Assembly: GCF_000022145.1 (NCBI RefSeq)
Contig: NC_011891.1
Span: forward strand, 1,054,001-1,118,000
Direction of reading: 5' to 3'
Length of the DNA stretch: 64,000 nucleotides
DNA from: Anaeromyxobacter dehalogenans 2CP-1
GTDB lineage: Bacteria; Myxococcota; Myxococcia; Myxococcales; Anaeromyxobacteraceae
Shown: in pieces, positions 41,801-53,463 of the stretch
Layout: each line of letters opens with the position of its first letter
Numbering within the stretch: position 1 is the stretch's first letter
Translations under genes and position numbers: made by a program
Notes under the pieces: generated by a model
Databases searched by the model: none
What the model was told of the DNA's origin: nothing
Seen by the model: only the letters and a program-made list of their open reading frames with translations

Positions 41801-42954
41801 CAGAACGCACCTCCCATCCCGACGTGGTACGAGTGGAAGTCCTCGAAGTCGGTGGTGTCCCAGTACTCGTAGGAGAGCTTCACGAACACGCCCTGCGCAG
41901 GCGTGACGACCAGGCCGCCGGTGTAGCGCTGGATGCGGCTGTCGACCGAGAGCTCGGCGGAGGCGCCCGGCAGCGGCGCGCCCTTGCGGCGCAGCTCGTC
42001 GAAGCGGTAGACGGCGGCGAGGTACCGGCCGAGCGGGTGCTCCAGCTCGCCGTACCAGCCCTCCTTCTCGAACCAGTCGTCCACCAGGCCGTAGCGGTAG
42101 CCGGTCGCGTCGGGATCGAGGTCGGTGCGGCGCGCGGCGTACTCGCCGCGGGCGGTGAACGGGCCGACCCGGAACGACGCGTCCACCCCCCACATCAGGT
42201 ACTTCAGCTTCGCGTCCTTGTCGTAGCGCCCCCCGGTGAAGGAGCCGCCCAGCGTGGCGTCGCCGATGAACGCGTTCGCGTCGGCGGAGTAGGTCAGCGC
42301 GAGGCGCGCCCCGCCCGCCAGCTCGCGGTTGTTGTCGGAGTAGGAGCTGGTGCGGAGCGCCATCCAGTCGACGTCGTTCGAGCCCTTGAGGCCCGCCACG
42401 CCGTACAGCCCGTACCAGACCTGCAGGCGCTCACCCAGCCACGCCACGCCGTAGGCGAGCGCGCCGGTGTCGCTGTAGGGCATGGGGACGATGCCCAGGT
42501 TCATGACGGTGCGGGCGCCGTAGGCCATGCGCCCCATGTCGTAGATGAGCGGGGCCGAGGCCGGCTTGTGGCCGGAGGGATCGGCGCGCTGCGAGTACTC
42601 GCCGAACGGCACCAGGATCCGTCCGGCCTGGACGTTGAACCAGGTCTTCGGCGTGTACTCGAGCGCCACGTGCTCCATCTCGAACCCGTGGCAGCTCGCG
42701 CAGGCCTTGGCGGTGAACGAGAGGTCGTCGTGGATGTCCACGCCGACCTTGAGCGAGGCGTCCAGCGTCAGCCCCTGCGGCGCGCCCCGGCCCACGCTGC
42801 GGTCCGGGATGCCCCAGGAGTCCACGTAGGCGGAGCCGGAGACGATGACGCCGTCGCCGGCTCGGGCGGCCGCGGCGGCCGCGAGGAGGCCGGCCGCGAG
42901 CGCGAGGCGGGCGGCGAGGCGGAGGGCGCGAGGGCGGGCGAGGAGGTCAGTCAT
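41800..42954 (-). CDS. Porin-like outer-membrane beta-barrel with one CXXCH heme motif
   Basis: A 384-residue protein with a signal peptide (about 1-33) and alternating beta strands to the end (final LSYEYWDTTDFEDFHSYHV and terminal Phe, typical of barrels). Near residue 80 is KACASCHGFEMEHVALEY, a c-type heme motif placed between two strands. NVQAGRILVPFGEYSQRADP is the usual inner-barrel segment of phosphate/OprP-like and porin families. A heme in the barrel would make this a single-polypeptide porin-cytochrome. Genes for two heme lipoproteins lie upstream and a cytochrome gene downstream. Confidence 0.8.
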   Translation of the reverse strand: MTDLLARPRALRLAARLALAAGLLAAAAAARAGDGVIVSGSAYVDSWGIPDRSVGRGAPQGLTLDASLKVGVDIHDDLSFTAKACASCHGFEMEHVALEYTPKTWFNVQAGRILVPFGEYSQRADPSGHKPASAPLIYDMGRMAYGARTVMNLGIVPMPYSDTGALAYGVAWLGERLQVWYGLYGVAGLKGSNDVDWMALRTSSYSDNNRELAGGARLALTYSADANAFIGDATLGGSFTGGRYDKDAKLKYLMWGVDASFRVGPFTARGEYAARRTDLDPDATGYRYGLVDDWFEKEGWYGELEHPLGRYLAAVYRFDELRRKGAPLPGASAELSVDSRIQRYTGGLVVTPAQGVFVKLSYEYWDTTDFEDFHSYHVGMGGAF

Positions 42955-43390
42955 TGGGCGCTCCGACGGCGATCCACGCCTCGATGGCCTGGAGGTCGGC
43001 CTCGTCGAGGAGGGTGTCGCCGGTGGGCATGGGGGTGGGCACGCCGCCGGCATCGCCGGCGGTGCCGCGGAGCTTCAGGACGAGGTAGCTGCGCTCGGGC
43101 GCGCCGGGCTCCACCAGCAGGAGCGCGGGGGACTGCATCGACGGCACGCCGACGAGCTGCCCGTAGGCGAGCTCGCGGTCGAGGGAGGTGGGCGCGGTCG
43201 GCGGCGGGTTGCCGGAGTGGCAGGCGGTGGTGGCGCAGCGCGGCACCAGCACGTTCTCGGCGATCGACGAGAACGTCCCGGGGACGGCGCCGCCGCCCGG
43301 CAGCCGCTCGCCCACGCGCGGATCGGGCGCGCAGGCGGCGAGCACCGAGGCGAGCGCGAACGCGAGCGCGAGCGGGGACGTGCGGCTCAT
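42947..43390 (-). CDS. Lipoprotein with CX4CH heme-like motif
   Basis: A 147-residue lipoprotein with the lipobox LASVLAAC, then ENVLVPRCATTACHSGNPPP, in which Cys-(4 residues)-Cys-His could bind heme covalently. This CX4CH form occurs in many myxobacterial and planctomycete cytochrome-like lipoproteins. The rest (LVLKLRGTAGDAGGVPTPMPTGDTLLDEADLQAIEAWI) resembles the C-terminal part of the same group, whose Met (here in PTPMPTG) usually coordinates the iron. It overlaps the porin gene by eight bases and the upstream gene by four. Confidence 0.75.
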   Translation of the reverse strand: MSRTSPLALAFALASVLAACAPDPRVGERLPGGGAVPGTFSSIAENVLVPRCATTACHSGNPPPTAPTSLDRELAYGQLVGVPSMQSPALLLVEPGAPERSYLVLKLRGTAGDAGGVPTPMPTGDTLLDEADLQAIEAWIAVGAPND

Positions 43391-44556
43391 GGCCGGAGCG
43401 GGAACTGCGCGTCGTTGGGATCGTCGGTGACGAGCGTGCGGCGCAGCTCCACCGTCCACGTGCCGCCGGCCCAGCGGGCCGCCGCGATCACGTCGTCGCG
43501 ATGCAACCCGGGAGGCTGCAGCGCCACCGCCGGGATGCGGGTGCCCTCGGCGGGCACGGTGAGCGGGTCGAGGGGCACGGCCAGCGGCGCGCCGCCGCTC
43601 ACGAACAGCGTCGCCGGGTTGGAGGCGAGCCCCCCCTCGCCCATCCACTTCGGCGAGGCCGGCGTGAGGCCGTCGGAGTTGGTCTGCGTGAGCGCCACGC
43701 TGCACGGCGGCGCGCGGCCGGTGAGGCAGGCCTGCGCGCAGGCCGGCGGGTCGGGGCAGTCGCCGTAGATGCGGGTCTCGTTCCAGAACTGGTCGTCGGC
43801 GAGGCCGAGCGGGCCGGTGCGCGCCGCGCGCCAGGTCCAGCCGTCCACGAGCTGGCCGGCGCCGTTCGTGTGCATGCTGAAGCGCTGCGACCGGACCGGA
43901 TCGGTGAAGACGCCCAGGTTCTCCTTGACGTGGCAGCCGGCCGCGCAGCCCACCGCGTCGTGCGGCTTGAAGTTCGCGGCGTCGAACGAGAGGAAGAGCT
44001 TGTCCTCGTCGAGCGTGGCGTCCTGCGCCCACGCGCCGGCGGACCACACCCAGGGGCGCCAGGCGCGGCTCTCGGTCGGATCGCTCCAGCGGAACAGGAA
44101 CCAGACGTAGCGGTCGTCGTAGGCGACCCGCACCCGGATGCGGTCGATGCCGTAGTCGTAGCGCGGCACGCGGGTGCACGGCTCGCCCGCCACGCACACG
44201 CCGCGGGAGACGAAGTAGCCGGTGTACTCCTCGGTCCACTGCGCCTCGGTCATGCCCATGATGGCGCCGGGCGAGACGAGCGGGATCTCGCTCTCCGGGA
44301 GGCCGGCCCAGTCCGAGGCGTCGCCGTCCACGGTGGGCGGCGAGGCGACGCGGCGCGCGGCCACCGTGCTGGCGCCGGGCTTGCCCGACAGGAACGCGAT
44401 CTTCACCGAGCTCGAGGATTGCGGGATGCTGCCGCCCGAGTTCACCACGCCCACGCTGAACCAGGCGTCGGCGGGCGCGTGCGTGAGCTCCGGCGCCTCG
44501 AGGCAGCCTCCGAGCAGCACGAGCGCGGCGAGTCCCCCTGCGCGACCGAGGCGCAT
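43387..44556 (-). CDS. Ethylbenzene-dehydrogenase-related heme-binding lipoprotein
   Basis: A 389-residue lipoprotein; its start at 44556 has a GGAGGG ribosome site. The lipobox is LLGGC. The mature part has the EB_dh/DOMON-like pattern: PPTVDGDASDWAGLPE, IRVRVAYDDRYVWFLFRWSDPT, and LDEDKLFLSFDAANFKPHDAVG. This family binds b-type heme in DMSO-reductase gamma subunits and in cytochromes. GCAAGCHVKENLG contains Cys-(3 residues)-Cys-His, an unusual spacing for covalent heme. It is the first gene of the operon and has a 250-base regulatory gap upstream. Confidence 0.8.
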   Translation of the reverse strand: MRLGRAGGLAALVLLGGCLEAPELTHAPADAWFSVGVVNSGGSIPQSSSSVKIAFLSGKPGASTVAARRVASPPTVDGDASDWAGLPESEIPLVSPGAIMGMTEAQWTEEYTGYFVSRGVCVAGEPCTRVPRYDYGIDRIRVRVAYDDRYVWFLFRWSDPTESRAWRPWVWSAGAWAQDATLDEDKLFLSFDAANFKPHDAVGCAAGCHVKENLGVFTDPVRSQRFSMHTNGAGQLVDGWTWRAARTGPLGLADDQFWNETRIYGDCPDPPACAQACLTGRAPPCSVALTQTNSDGLTPASPKWMGEGGLASNPATLFVSGGAPLAVPLDPLTVPAEGTRIPAVALQPPGLHRDDVIAAARWAGGTWTVELRRTLVTDDPNDAQFPLRP

Positions 44557-44643
44557 GCCCCCTCCATGGCCGCGAGGATTCCCCGTCCCCGCGCGCCAAT
44601 CCGATGCAATGAGCGCGCATGCTAGGGGCGCAATCCATGTGGG

Positions 44644-44690
44644 TGTCAATTTCTCGAAGTGCGCAATACGGTGGGTGATTTCACCCACCG
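44644..44690 (-). promoter_or_regulatory. Promoter and 22-base palindrome upstream of the heme-porin operon
   Basis: Reading the minus strand, a perfect palindrome CGGTGGGTGA-TT/AA-TCACCCACCG lies at 44690-44669. About 20 bases further on is TTGACA (44649-44644), a consensus -35 box; TAGCAT follows 19 bases later, or CCTAGC after 17. No sigma-54 GG-N10-GC element was found in the following 90 bases. The palindrome has a two-base spacer and no T-run, so it looks like a regulator site rather than a terminator. Confidence 0.55.
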
Positions 44691-44808
44691 CCCCGCGAAC
44701 TTTGCGCGGGCGGGCAGAGGCGCCCGGACTCGCGGGGGAAATGCCTGCGGCCGGGGCCGGCGCATGCACGGACCGTGAATGCGAGCTTTCGGCACCCGCG
44801 CGCCCCCG

Positions 44809-46205
<1,397 letters not shown>

Positions 46206-46209
<4 letters not shown>

Positions 46210-48048
46210 GCCGGCACCTCCGCCGTCACGATCCGCCGCACCGGGAAGCGGATCGCCGCCACCGTCCCGCGGGCGCAGCGCGAACCGCGCCCGGTGCTGC
46301 TCCACCGCGCGCGTGACCACCACCAGGCCGAGGCCGGTGCCGGTCGCCTTGGTGGTCACGAACGGCCGCAGCACCTCGTCGAGCTGGTCCGGCGGGATCC
46401 CGCCGCCGCGGTCCTTCACCTCCACCACGATCGTCCCCTCGCCGCCGGACGCCTCGAAGCGGCTCGCCAGCGTGGGCGGCTCGTCGCCGCCCGCGTCGAA
46501 CGCGTTCGCGAGCAGGTTCACGAGCGCGTCGGTGACCATGGGGGCGTCCACGTCCAGCACCGGCAGGTCGGGCGCCAGCTCCAGCCGCACCGCGTCCGCC
46601 GGCCGACCCCGGGCCAGCGCCGCCTTCTGCGCGGCCTCGCGGAGCAGGCGGTTCACCGACACCGCCGCGAAGCGCGGCTCGGCAGGGCGCGAGATCTCCA
46701 GCAGCTCCGAGATGAAGCGGTTCACGCGCTGGACCTCGTCGCCGATGAGCTCCGAGTACTCGGCCACCTCCGCGTCCCCGTCGAAGCGACGGCGCAGGTA
46801 CTGGGCGGCCCCGGCGATGGCGTTCAGGGGGTTGCGCAGCTCGTGCGCGACCTGGGCGGACATCTGGCCCAGGCCGGAGAGCCGCTCGGCGTCGAGCAGC
46901 CGCCGCTCCAGCGTGCGCCGCTCGGTGATGTCGCGGATCACCATGACCGTGCCGAGGTAGCGCCCGTCCGCGCCCGCCACCGGCGCGTAGGTCGTCTCGA
47001 AGCGGCCCTCGCGCTCCTTGATGATCGAGTGGGCCGGGCCGGCGTCGTCGCCCCGGCGCAGGTAGCCGAGCACGCGATCCAGCATGCCGTGGCTGGCCTT
47101 CGGGTGGCAGTCCTTGATCGGCCGCCCGGGGCCGCCGGTGAGGTTGCGGAGCGCGCGCCCGGCCTGGTTCACCAGGGCCACCCGGTCCTCCGCGTCGATG
47201 AAGATGACGCCGTCCACCATCGAGTCGAGGATCGCCTGCAGGCGCTGCAGGTCGGCGGCGCGGGCCTCGCGCGCGGCGGTGGCCTCCTCCAGCGCCTCGG
47301 CCAGCTTCGCGGTGCGCTCCTGCACCCGCGACTCCAGCTCGGCGTGCGTGCGCTGCACCTCCTCGGCCATGCGCCGCAGCGCGCCGGCCAGCGCGCCCGC
47401 CTCGCCGGGCGCGTCCGGCGGCCGCGCCGCCAGGTCGCCCCGGCCGAGCGCCTCGGCGAAGCCGGAGAGCCGGCGGAGCGGCGCGACCAGGGTGGTGCGG
47501 AGCACCAGCACCACCGCCAGCGACACCGCGGCGAGCGCGAGGCCCACCAGCGCCGCCATGCGCACGGTGGAGGCGGCCAGGCGCGGCCCGAGGCCGCTCA
47601 CGTCCAGCGACACCTGCAGCGCCCCGTTCACCGCCCGCTCGCCGTGGCAGCCGCGGCAGGACGCCGCGTTCGCCACCGGGCGCGTGACGACGAGCCGCGC
47701 GTCGGTCCAGCGCAGCGACGGGGTGAGCTCGAGCCGCTCCGGCCCCTCGCCGGCCCGCAGGCGCACCCGGCCCTGGACATCCGCGAGCGACACCCCGGCC
47801 ACCCCGCCGGCGCGGCCCATGGCCCCGAGGATGGCGGCCATGCTGTCCGGCCGGTGCTCGGTCATGGCCTCCGTCAGCGATCGCTCCAGCGCCTCGGCGA
47901 TGGCCCCGGCCCGGGTCTCGAGCAGCGCGCGCTCGGCCTGCTCCTCCTCGCGGCGCAGCGCGGCGCCGGCGACGACCGAGACCGCGGCCGCCACCAGGAG
48001 CAGGAGGAGGGTGGTCCGGCCGGTGATCCCCAGGCTGAGGAGGCGCAT
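46206..48048 (-). CDS. Periplasmic-heme sensor histidine kinase with apparent 3' frameshift
   Basis: About 613 residues: membrane helices at about 8-28 and 165-190, between them a periplasmic domain with CRGCHGERAVNG near residue 131, a candidate covalent heme. A HAMP region, a coiled coil, a PAS domain (about 275-395, with IKDCHPKASHG), a HisKA domain (AHELRNPLNAIAG, His near 402) and a HATPase domain (LLANAFDAGG, DRGGGIP, GTGLGLVVV) follow. At about 46265-46280 the frame changes. The given frame runs on into the regulator; in the other frame 19 codons read TVAAIRFPVRR..VPA and stop at a TGA (46206) overlapping the regulator's GTG. That ending supplies the last strand of the ATPase fold, so it is probably the native one. 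Confidence 0.85.
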
Positions 48049-48216
48049 GCGCCCCGAGCGTAGCGCGTGGCGGCGGGAGCGGGGAAGGCCGGCGCGCCGA
48101 CTTCACGAGCCGTGGTAGCGCGGGCGGCGGCCTGCGGTGTTGGCAGGGCGTCGGGCGCGGGGAGGGGGGGCGGCGCGGGGCTCGTGCCCGGTCCGCGACC
48201 CACATCGCGATCGGGC

Positions 48217-48236
48217 CGGGTTCGATGTAGAACCCG
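48217..48236. promoter_or_regulatory. Inverted repeat upstream of the ECF sigma gene
   Basis: CGGGTTC-GATGTA-GAACCCG, seven-base arms and a six-base spacer, ending 30 bases before the sigma factor GTG. It is either an operator or a leader hairpin. The other 180 bases of this gap show nothing more that I can support. Confidence 0.45.
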
Positions 48237-48266
48237 CCGGCCGCGCGGTCGGCGAGGAGGACCCGG

Positions 48267-48773
48267 GTGACGGTGGACGTCGATTCCTGGTACCGCGCGC
48301 ACGGCGCGCGGGTGTTTCGCCGGTGCCGTCGGCTCCTGCGCGACGACGAGAAGGCGGTGGACGCGATGCACGACACGTTCGTGAACCTGCTCCGCGCGGG
48401 CGATCGGGTGGACGGCGAGGCGCCGGCGTCGCTGCTCATGCGCATCGCCACCCGGGTGTGCCTGAACGTCCTGCGCGGCGAGCGCCGCCACCCCGCCGAC
48501 CGCGACGAGCGGGTGCTGCTCGCCATCGCGTCGGCGGAGGAGCCGGAGGCGCGCACGCTCTCGCGCGTCGCGCTCCACCGGCTGCTCGGGCGCGAGCCGG
48601 AGTCCACCCGCGTCATGGCGGTGCTGCACTGGGTCGACGGGCTCACGCTCGACGAGGTGGGCCGCGAGGTCGGGCTCTCCGGCGCGGGGGTGCGAAAGCG
48701 GCTGAGGACGCTCCGCGCGCGCGTCGAGGCGCTGGCCGAGGACGGGGCCGGCGTGGCGGAGGTGGCGCGATGA
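48267..48773 (+). CDS. ECF-type RNA polymerase sigma factor
   Basis: A 168-residue sigma factor. Region 2 is at about 10-75 (RRLLRDDEKAVDAMHDTFVNLL) and region 4 at about 105-160 (VMAVLHWVDGLTLDEVGREVGLSGAGVRKRLRTLRARV). The start is a GTG with GAGGAGG six bases upstream. Its stop overlaps the ATG of the next gene (ATGA), an anti-sigma-like protein, as usual for such pairs. The regulon is unknown; the caspase-like gene of the same operon is the first candidate. Confidence 0.88.
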   Translation: MTVDVDSWYRAHGARVFRRCRRLLRDDEKAVDAMHDTFVNLLRAGDRVDGEAPASLLMRIATRVCLNVLRGERRHPADRDERVLLAIASAEEPEARTLSRVALHRLLGREPESTRVMAVLHWVDGLTLDEVGREVGLSGAGVRKRLRTLRARVEALAEDGAGVAEVAR

Positions 48774-49555
48774 CCGCCCCGCGCACGCCGGACTGGCTGG
48801 TGGAGCGGCTGCTCGCCGGCGAGCTCCCGCCCGAGGAGGCGGCCCGCGTCCGCGCCCGGCTGGAGGCGGAGGGCGGCCTGGCGCGCCTCGACGCCCTGGC
48901 CCGCGACGACGCCGCGTTCTCCGGGGACCACCCGCCCGGCCCCGCGCTCGCCGAGATCCGCCGCCGGGCTGGCGGGCCGGGGCAGGCGCCGCGGCGCGCG
49001 CCGGGCCTGCGCTGGCTGGCGCCCGCGGTCCTCGCGGCGGCGGCCGCGCTCGTCGCCGTGCCGCTGCTCCGCGCCGGCGCGCCCCGCGTCGGGCCGGACG
49101 CGGGCGGCGAGGACGTGCGGCTGAAGGGGCAGCGGCCCGAGCTCCGCGCCTGGCGGCAGGCCCCCTCGGGCGCGACCGAGCGGCTCCGCGACGGCGACGT
49201 GGCGCGGGGCGGCGAGCGGGTCCAGCTCTCGTACCTGGCCGGCGGCGCGCGGCGCGGCGCGGTGATCTCGCTCGACGGCCGCGGCGCCGTCACGCTGCAC
49301 TGGCCGGAGCAGGGCGGCGCGGCGCCGCCGCTGGAGCCGGGCGGCGCGGTGGCGCTCCCGCACGCGTACCTGCTCGACGACGCGCCGCGCTTCGAGCGCT
49401 TCTTCCTCGTCACCGCCGACGCGCCGTTCGACTCCGCCGCGGTGGTGGACGCGGCCCGGCGCCTCGCCGGCGCCGCGCACCCCGACCGCGATCCGCTGCC
49501 GTTGCCCCCCGGGCTCGAGCAGTCCGCGCTCCTGCTCCGCAAGGACGTCCGATGA
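48770..49555 (+). CDS. Anti-sigma-factor-like membrane protein
   Basis: A 261-residue protein. The N-terminal cytoplasmic helices (DWLVERLLAGELPPEEAARVRARLEAEGGL) have the layout of an anti-sigma domain but lack the zinc HXXXCXXC motif. One membrane helix lies at about 83-104. The periplasmic part (about 110-261) is beta-rich with RGAVISLDGRGAVTLHWPEQGG, close to DUF4384-type domains. It overlaps both neighbours by ATGA, so sigma factor, this protein and the caspase-like protein are translationally coupled. The role is inferred from position and topology. Confidence 0.75.
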   Translation: MTAPRTPDWLVERLLAGELPPEEAARVRARLEAEGGLARLDALARDDAAFSGDHPPGPALAEIRRRAGGPGQAPRRAPGLRWLAPAVLAAAAALVAVPLLRAGAPRVGPDAGGEDVRLKGQRPELRAWRQAPSGATERLRDGDVARGGERVQLSYLAGGARRGAVISLDGRGAVTLHWPEQGGAAPPLEPGGAVALPHAYLLDDAPRFERFFLVTADAPFDSAAVVDAARRLAGAAHPDRDPLPLPPGLEQSALLLRKDVR

Positions 49556-51666
49556 CCCCGCGCCACGCCCGCCGCGTCCCCTCCCTCGCGCTGGCAGCCG
49601 CCCTGGCGGCGCTCGCCGCGCGCCCCGCGGCGGCCGTGCCCGCGCCCTCGGGCGCGCTGCGCCGGTTCGCGCTCCTGGTCGGCGTCAACGACGGCGGCCC
49701 GGGGCGCACGTCGCTCCGGTACGCCGGCACCGACGCGGAGCGGATGGACGAGGTGCTCCGGCGCGTGGGCGGCGTGGCCGCCGGGGACGCGGTGCTGCTG
49801 CGCGAGCCCACCGCGGCCGGCCTGCGCGCCGCGCTGTCCGAGCTCGGCGCGCGCGTGGCGGCGGTGCGCGGCGCCGGGCGGGTGGAGGTGCTCCTCTACT
49901 ACTCCGGCCACTCCGACGAGGAGGGGCTGCTCGTGCGCGGCGCCCGCATCCCCTACGCGGAGGTGCGCGGGTGGCTCGACGGCCTGGGGGCGCAGGTCCG
50001 CATCGCCATCCTCGACTCGTGCGCCTCCGGGGCGTTCACCCGCGGCAAGGGCGGCACCCGGGCCGCGCCGTTCCTGGTGGACGCCTCGAGCCGCGTGTCG
50101 GGGCGGGCCATCCTCACCTCGAGCGCCGCCGACGAGGCCTCGCAGGAGTCGGATCGCATCGGCGCGTCCTTCTTCACGCACGCGCTCGTCACCGGCCTGC
50201 GCGGCGCCGCCGACACCAGCCAGGACGGGCGCGTGACGCTGTCCGAGGCGTACCAGTTCGCGTTCCAGGAGACGCTCGCGCGCACCGAGCGGACCCGGAG
50301 CGGCCCCCAGCATCCGGAGTGGGACATCCAGCTCGCCGGCGCCGGCGAGGTGGTGCTGACCGAGCTGCGCGGCGGGGGCGCCGCGCTGGTGGTCCCGGAC
50401 TCGGCGCAGGGCCGCTGGTTCGTGCGCGACGACGGCGAGCGGCTCGTGGCCGAGCTGCGCAAGTATCCGGGCCGGCCGGTGGCGCTGGCGCTCGAGCCGG
50501 GCACCTACCGCGTGACGGCCGAGGAGGGCGACCGGCTGCGCGAGGCGCGGGTGACGCTCGCGGACGGGCAGCGCCTCGAGCTCTCGTCCGAGCGCTTCGC
50601 CTCGGTGGCCCGCGAACGGACCGCGGCGCGCGGCGGCGCCCTGGAGACGGCGTTCGTCGACCTCGCGCTGTTCCCGCCGCTCTCCACCAACGGCGACCGC
50701 GCCGTGGAGAACCACCTGCAGCTCGGCCTGATCGCCTCGCGGGCGACGCGGCTCACCGGCGTGGGGATCGGCACGGTGCTGTGGGTCGACGAGGACGTGC
50801 GCGGGGTGCAGCTGGGCATGGGCAACGCCGCCAGGGGCGAGGTGGTGGGCCTGCAGCTCGGCAGCATGGGGAACCTGGCGGGCGCGCTTCGCGGCGGGCA
50901 GTACGGCGCCCTCGCGAACGTGGTGCGCGGGGACGGACGGGGCGTGCAGGTCGGCGGCGTGGTGGGCTGGACCGGCGGCGCCTTCACCGGCCTGCAGGCG
51001 AACGCGGTGGTGAGCTACGCCGCCGAGGTGCACGGCCTGCAGACCGCGGTCACCTCGGTGGTCGGCGCGCTCTCGGGCGCGCAGCTCGGGGTGGTGAACG
51101 TGGGGGGCGCGATCCACGGCGCGCAGGTAGGGGTCGTGAACGTGGCCCGCTCGGTTCGCGGCGCGCAGGTCGGGGTCGTCAACGTGGCCGACACGGTGGA
51201 AGGCGCGTCCGTGGGGCTGGTGCCGCTCGTCCGCGACGGCGAGCAGCGGCTGCTGCTGCTCGGGAACGACGCCGGCATGCTGGAGGCCGGCGTCCTGCTC
51301 GGCTCGCGCCGGGTCCACACCCTCCTCACCGGCGCGGTGCAGCGGACCGGCGACGACGCGCGGCTCTGGACCGGCCTCGGGCTGGGCGTGCGGATGGGCG
51401 GCGCGCGGCGGTTCGCCGACGTGGACCTGATCGGCCAGTCGGTTCCGGACGAGCCCATCGACCACGTCCGCGGGACGCTGCGGGTGCTGGGCGGGTGGCA
51501 GGTCGCGCGGCGGCTGGCGCTGGTGGCCGGCCCCACCGTGAACGTGCTGTGGTCGCGCGACCCGGCGTTCGATCCGGGGGTGGCGGGGACGCCGTCCCGC
51601 GAGCTCGGCCACGGCGACCGGGTGCTGCGCCTGTGGGCGGGCTTCGCGGCCGGCCTGCGGATCTGA
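49552..51666 (+). CDS. Secreted caspase-like peptidase with surface repeats and barrel-like C-terminus
   Basis: A 704-residue protein with a signal peptide (about 1-28), then a caspase/metacaspase domain (about 35-275): the catalytic His in LLYYSGHSDEEG and the catalytic Cys in IAILDSCASGAF. Residues about 395-545 hold at least eight repeats of the type GAQVGVVNVA..V.G, as in LA_2272-type surface proteins; they should form a beta-solenoid or barrel segment. The end (RVLGGWQVARRLALVAGPTVNVLW.. and GLRI) looks like an outer-membrane strand. So a peptidase may be tied to the outer membrane facing the periplasm or outside. The target is unknown. Confidence 0.85.
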   Translation: MTPRHARRVPSLALAAALAALAARPAAAVPAPSGALRRFALLVGVNDGGPGRTSLRYAGTDAERMDEVLRRVGGVAAGDAVLLREPTAAGLRAALSELGARVAAVRGAGRVEVLLYYSGHSDEEGLLVRGARIPYAEVRGWLDGLGAQVRIAILDSCASGAFTRGKGGTRAAPFLVDASSRVSGRAILTSSAADEASQESDRIGASFFTHALVTGLRGAADTSQDGRVTLSEAYQFAFQETLARTERTRSGPQHPEWDIQLAGAGEVVLTELRGGGAALVVPDSAQGRWFVRDDGERLVAELRKYPGRPVALALEPGTYRVTAEEGDRLREARVTLADGQRLELSSERFASVARERTAARGGALETAFVDLALFPPLSTNGDRAVENHLQLGLIASRATRLTGVGIGTVLWVDEDVRGVQLGMGNAARGEVVGLQLGSMGNLAGALRGGQYGALANVVRGDGRGVQVGGVVGWTGGAFTGLQANAVVSYAAEVHGLQTAVTSVVGALSGAQLGVVNVGGAIHGAQVGVVNVARSVRGAQVGVVNVADTVEGASVGLVPLVRDGEQRLLLLGNDAGMLEAGVLLGSRRVHTLLTGAVQRTGDDARLWTGLGLGVRMGGARRFADVDLIGQSVPDEPIDHVRGTLRVLGGWQVARRLALVAGPTVNVLWSRDPAFDPGVAGTPSRELGHGDRVLRLWAGFAAGLRI

Positions 51667-51849
51667 GCGCACGTGAACCCATCCCCTCCCGTCGCCGCGG
51701 CGGCCGATCCGCGTCGCATCGCGTCGTTGCTCCTCCCTCACATGCCTCGGGGCATGCTCGGTCGTCGCGCCTCGCGCTGCTCGCGGCTCGACCGCCTGGC
51801 TCGGTCCGGGGATGGATTCCACGCGCTCTGAGCGCCGCCGCGGACGGAA

Positions 51850-51881
51850 CGGCCCCTCCCGCCGCAGGGCAGGAGGGGCCG
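51850..51881. terminator. Bidirectional hairpin between caspase-like gene and metY
   Basis: CGGCCCCTCC and GGAGGGGCCG, a 10-bp stem around a 12-base loop, lie in the 240-base gap between the convergent genes. No T-run. The rest of the gap holds nothing I can support. Confidence 0.55.
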
Positions 51882-51907
51882 GGGCGCGGCGCGGCGGGAG
51901 GGAGGGG

Positions 51908-53266
<1,359 letters not shown>

Positions 53267-53463
53267 TCATCCTAAGAAGCGGACGCGCGGGATGTCAAGC
53301 CGGTCGGGCGTAATGCGGCCATCGAGGGGTGCGCCAAACCGTTCGTCCGTTTTAACGGATGGAGATCGGACGCCCGCCGCGCCGGCCGCGACGACCATTT
53401 CGCCGGCCGGCCCGGATCGGTCTACATTCCCGCCGCAACCGCAGCGACCGGAGGACCCAGCCC

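Noticed and set aside
44557-44660. Sigma-54 promoter for the heme-porin operon
   Set aside because: No GG-N10-GC arrangement with TGGCA/TTGC-like sequence was found here; only a TTGACA-type box is visible.
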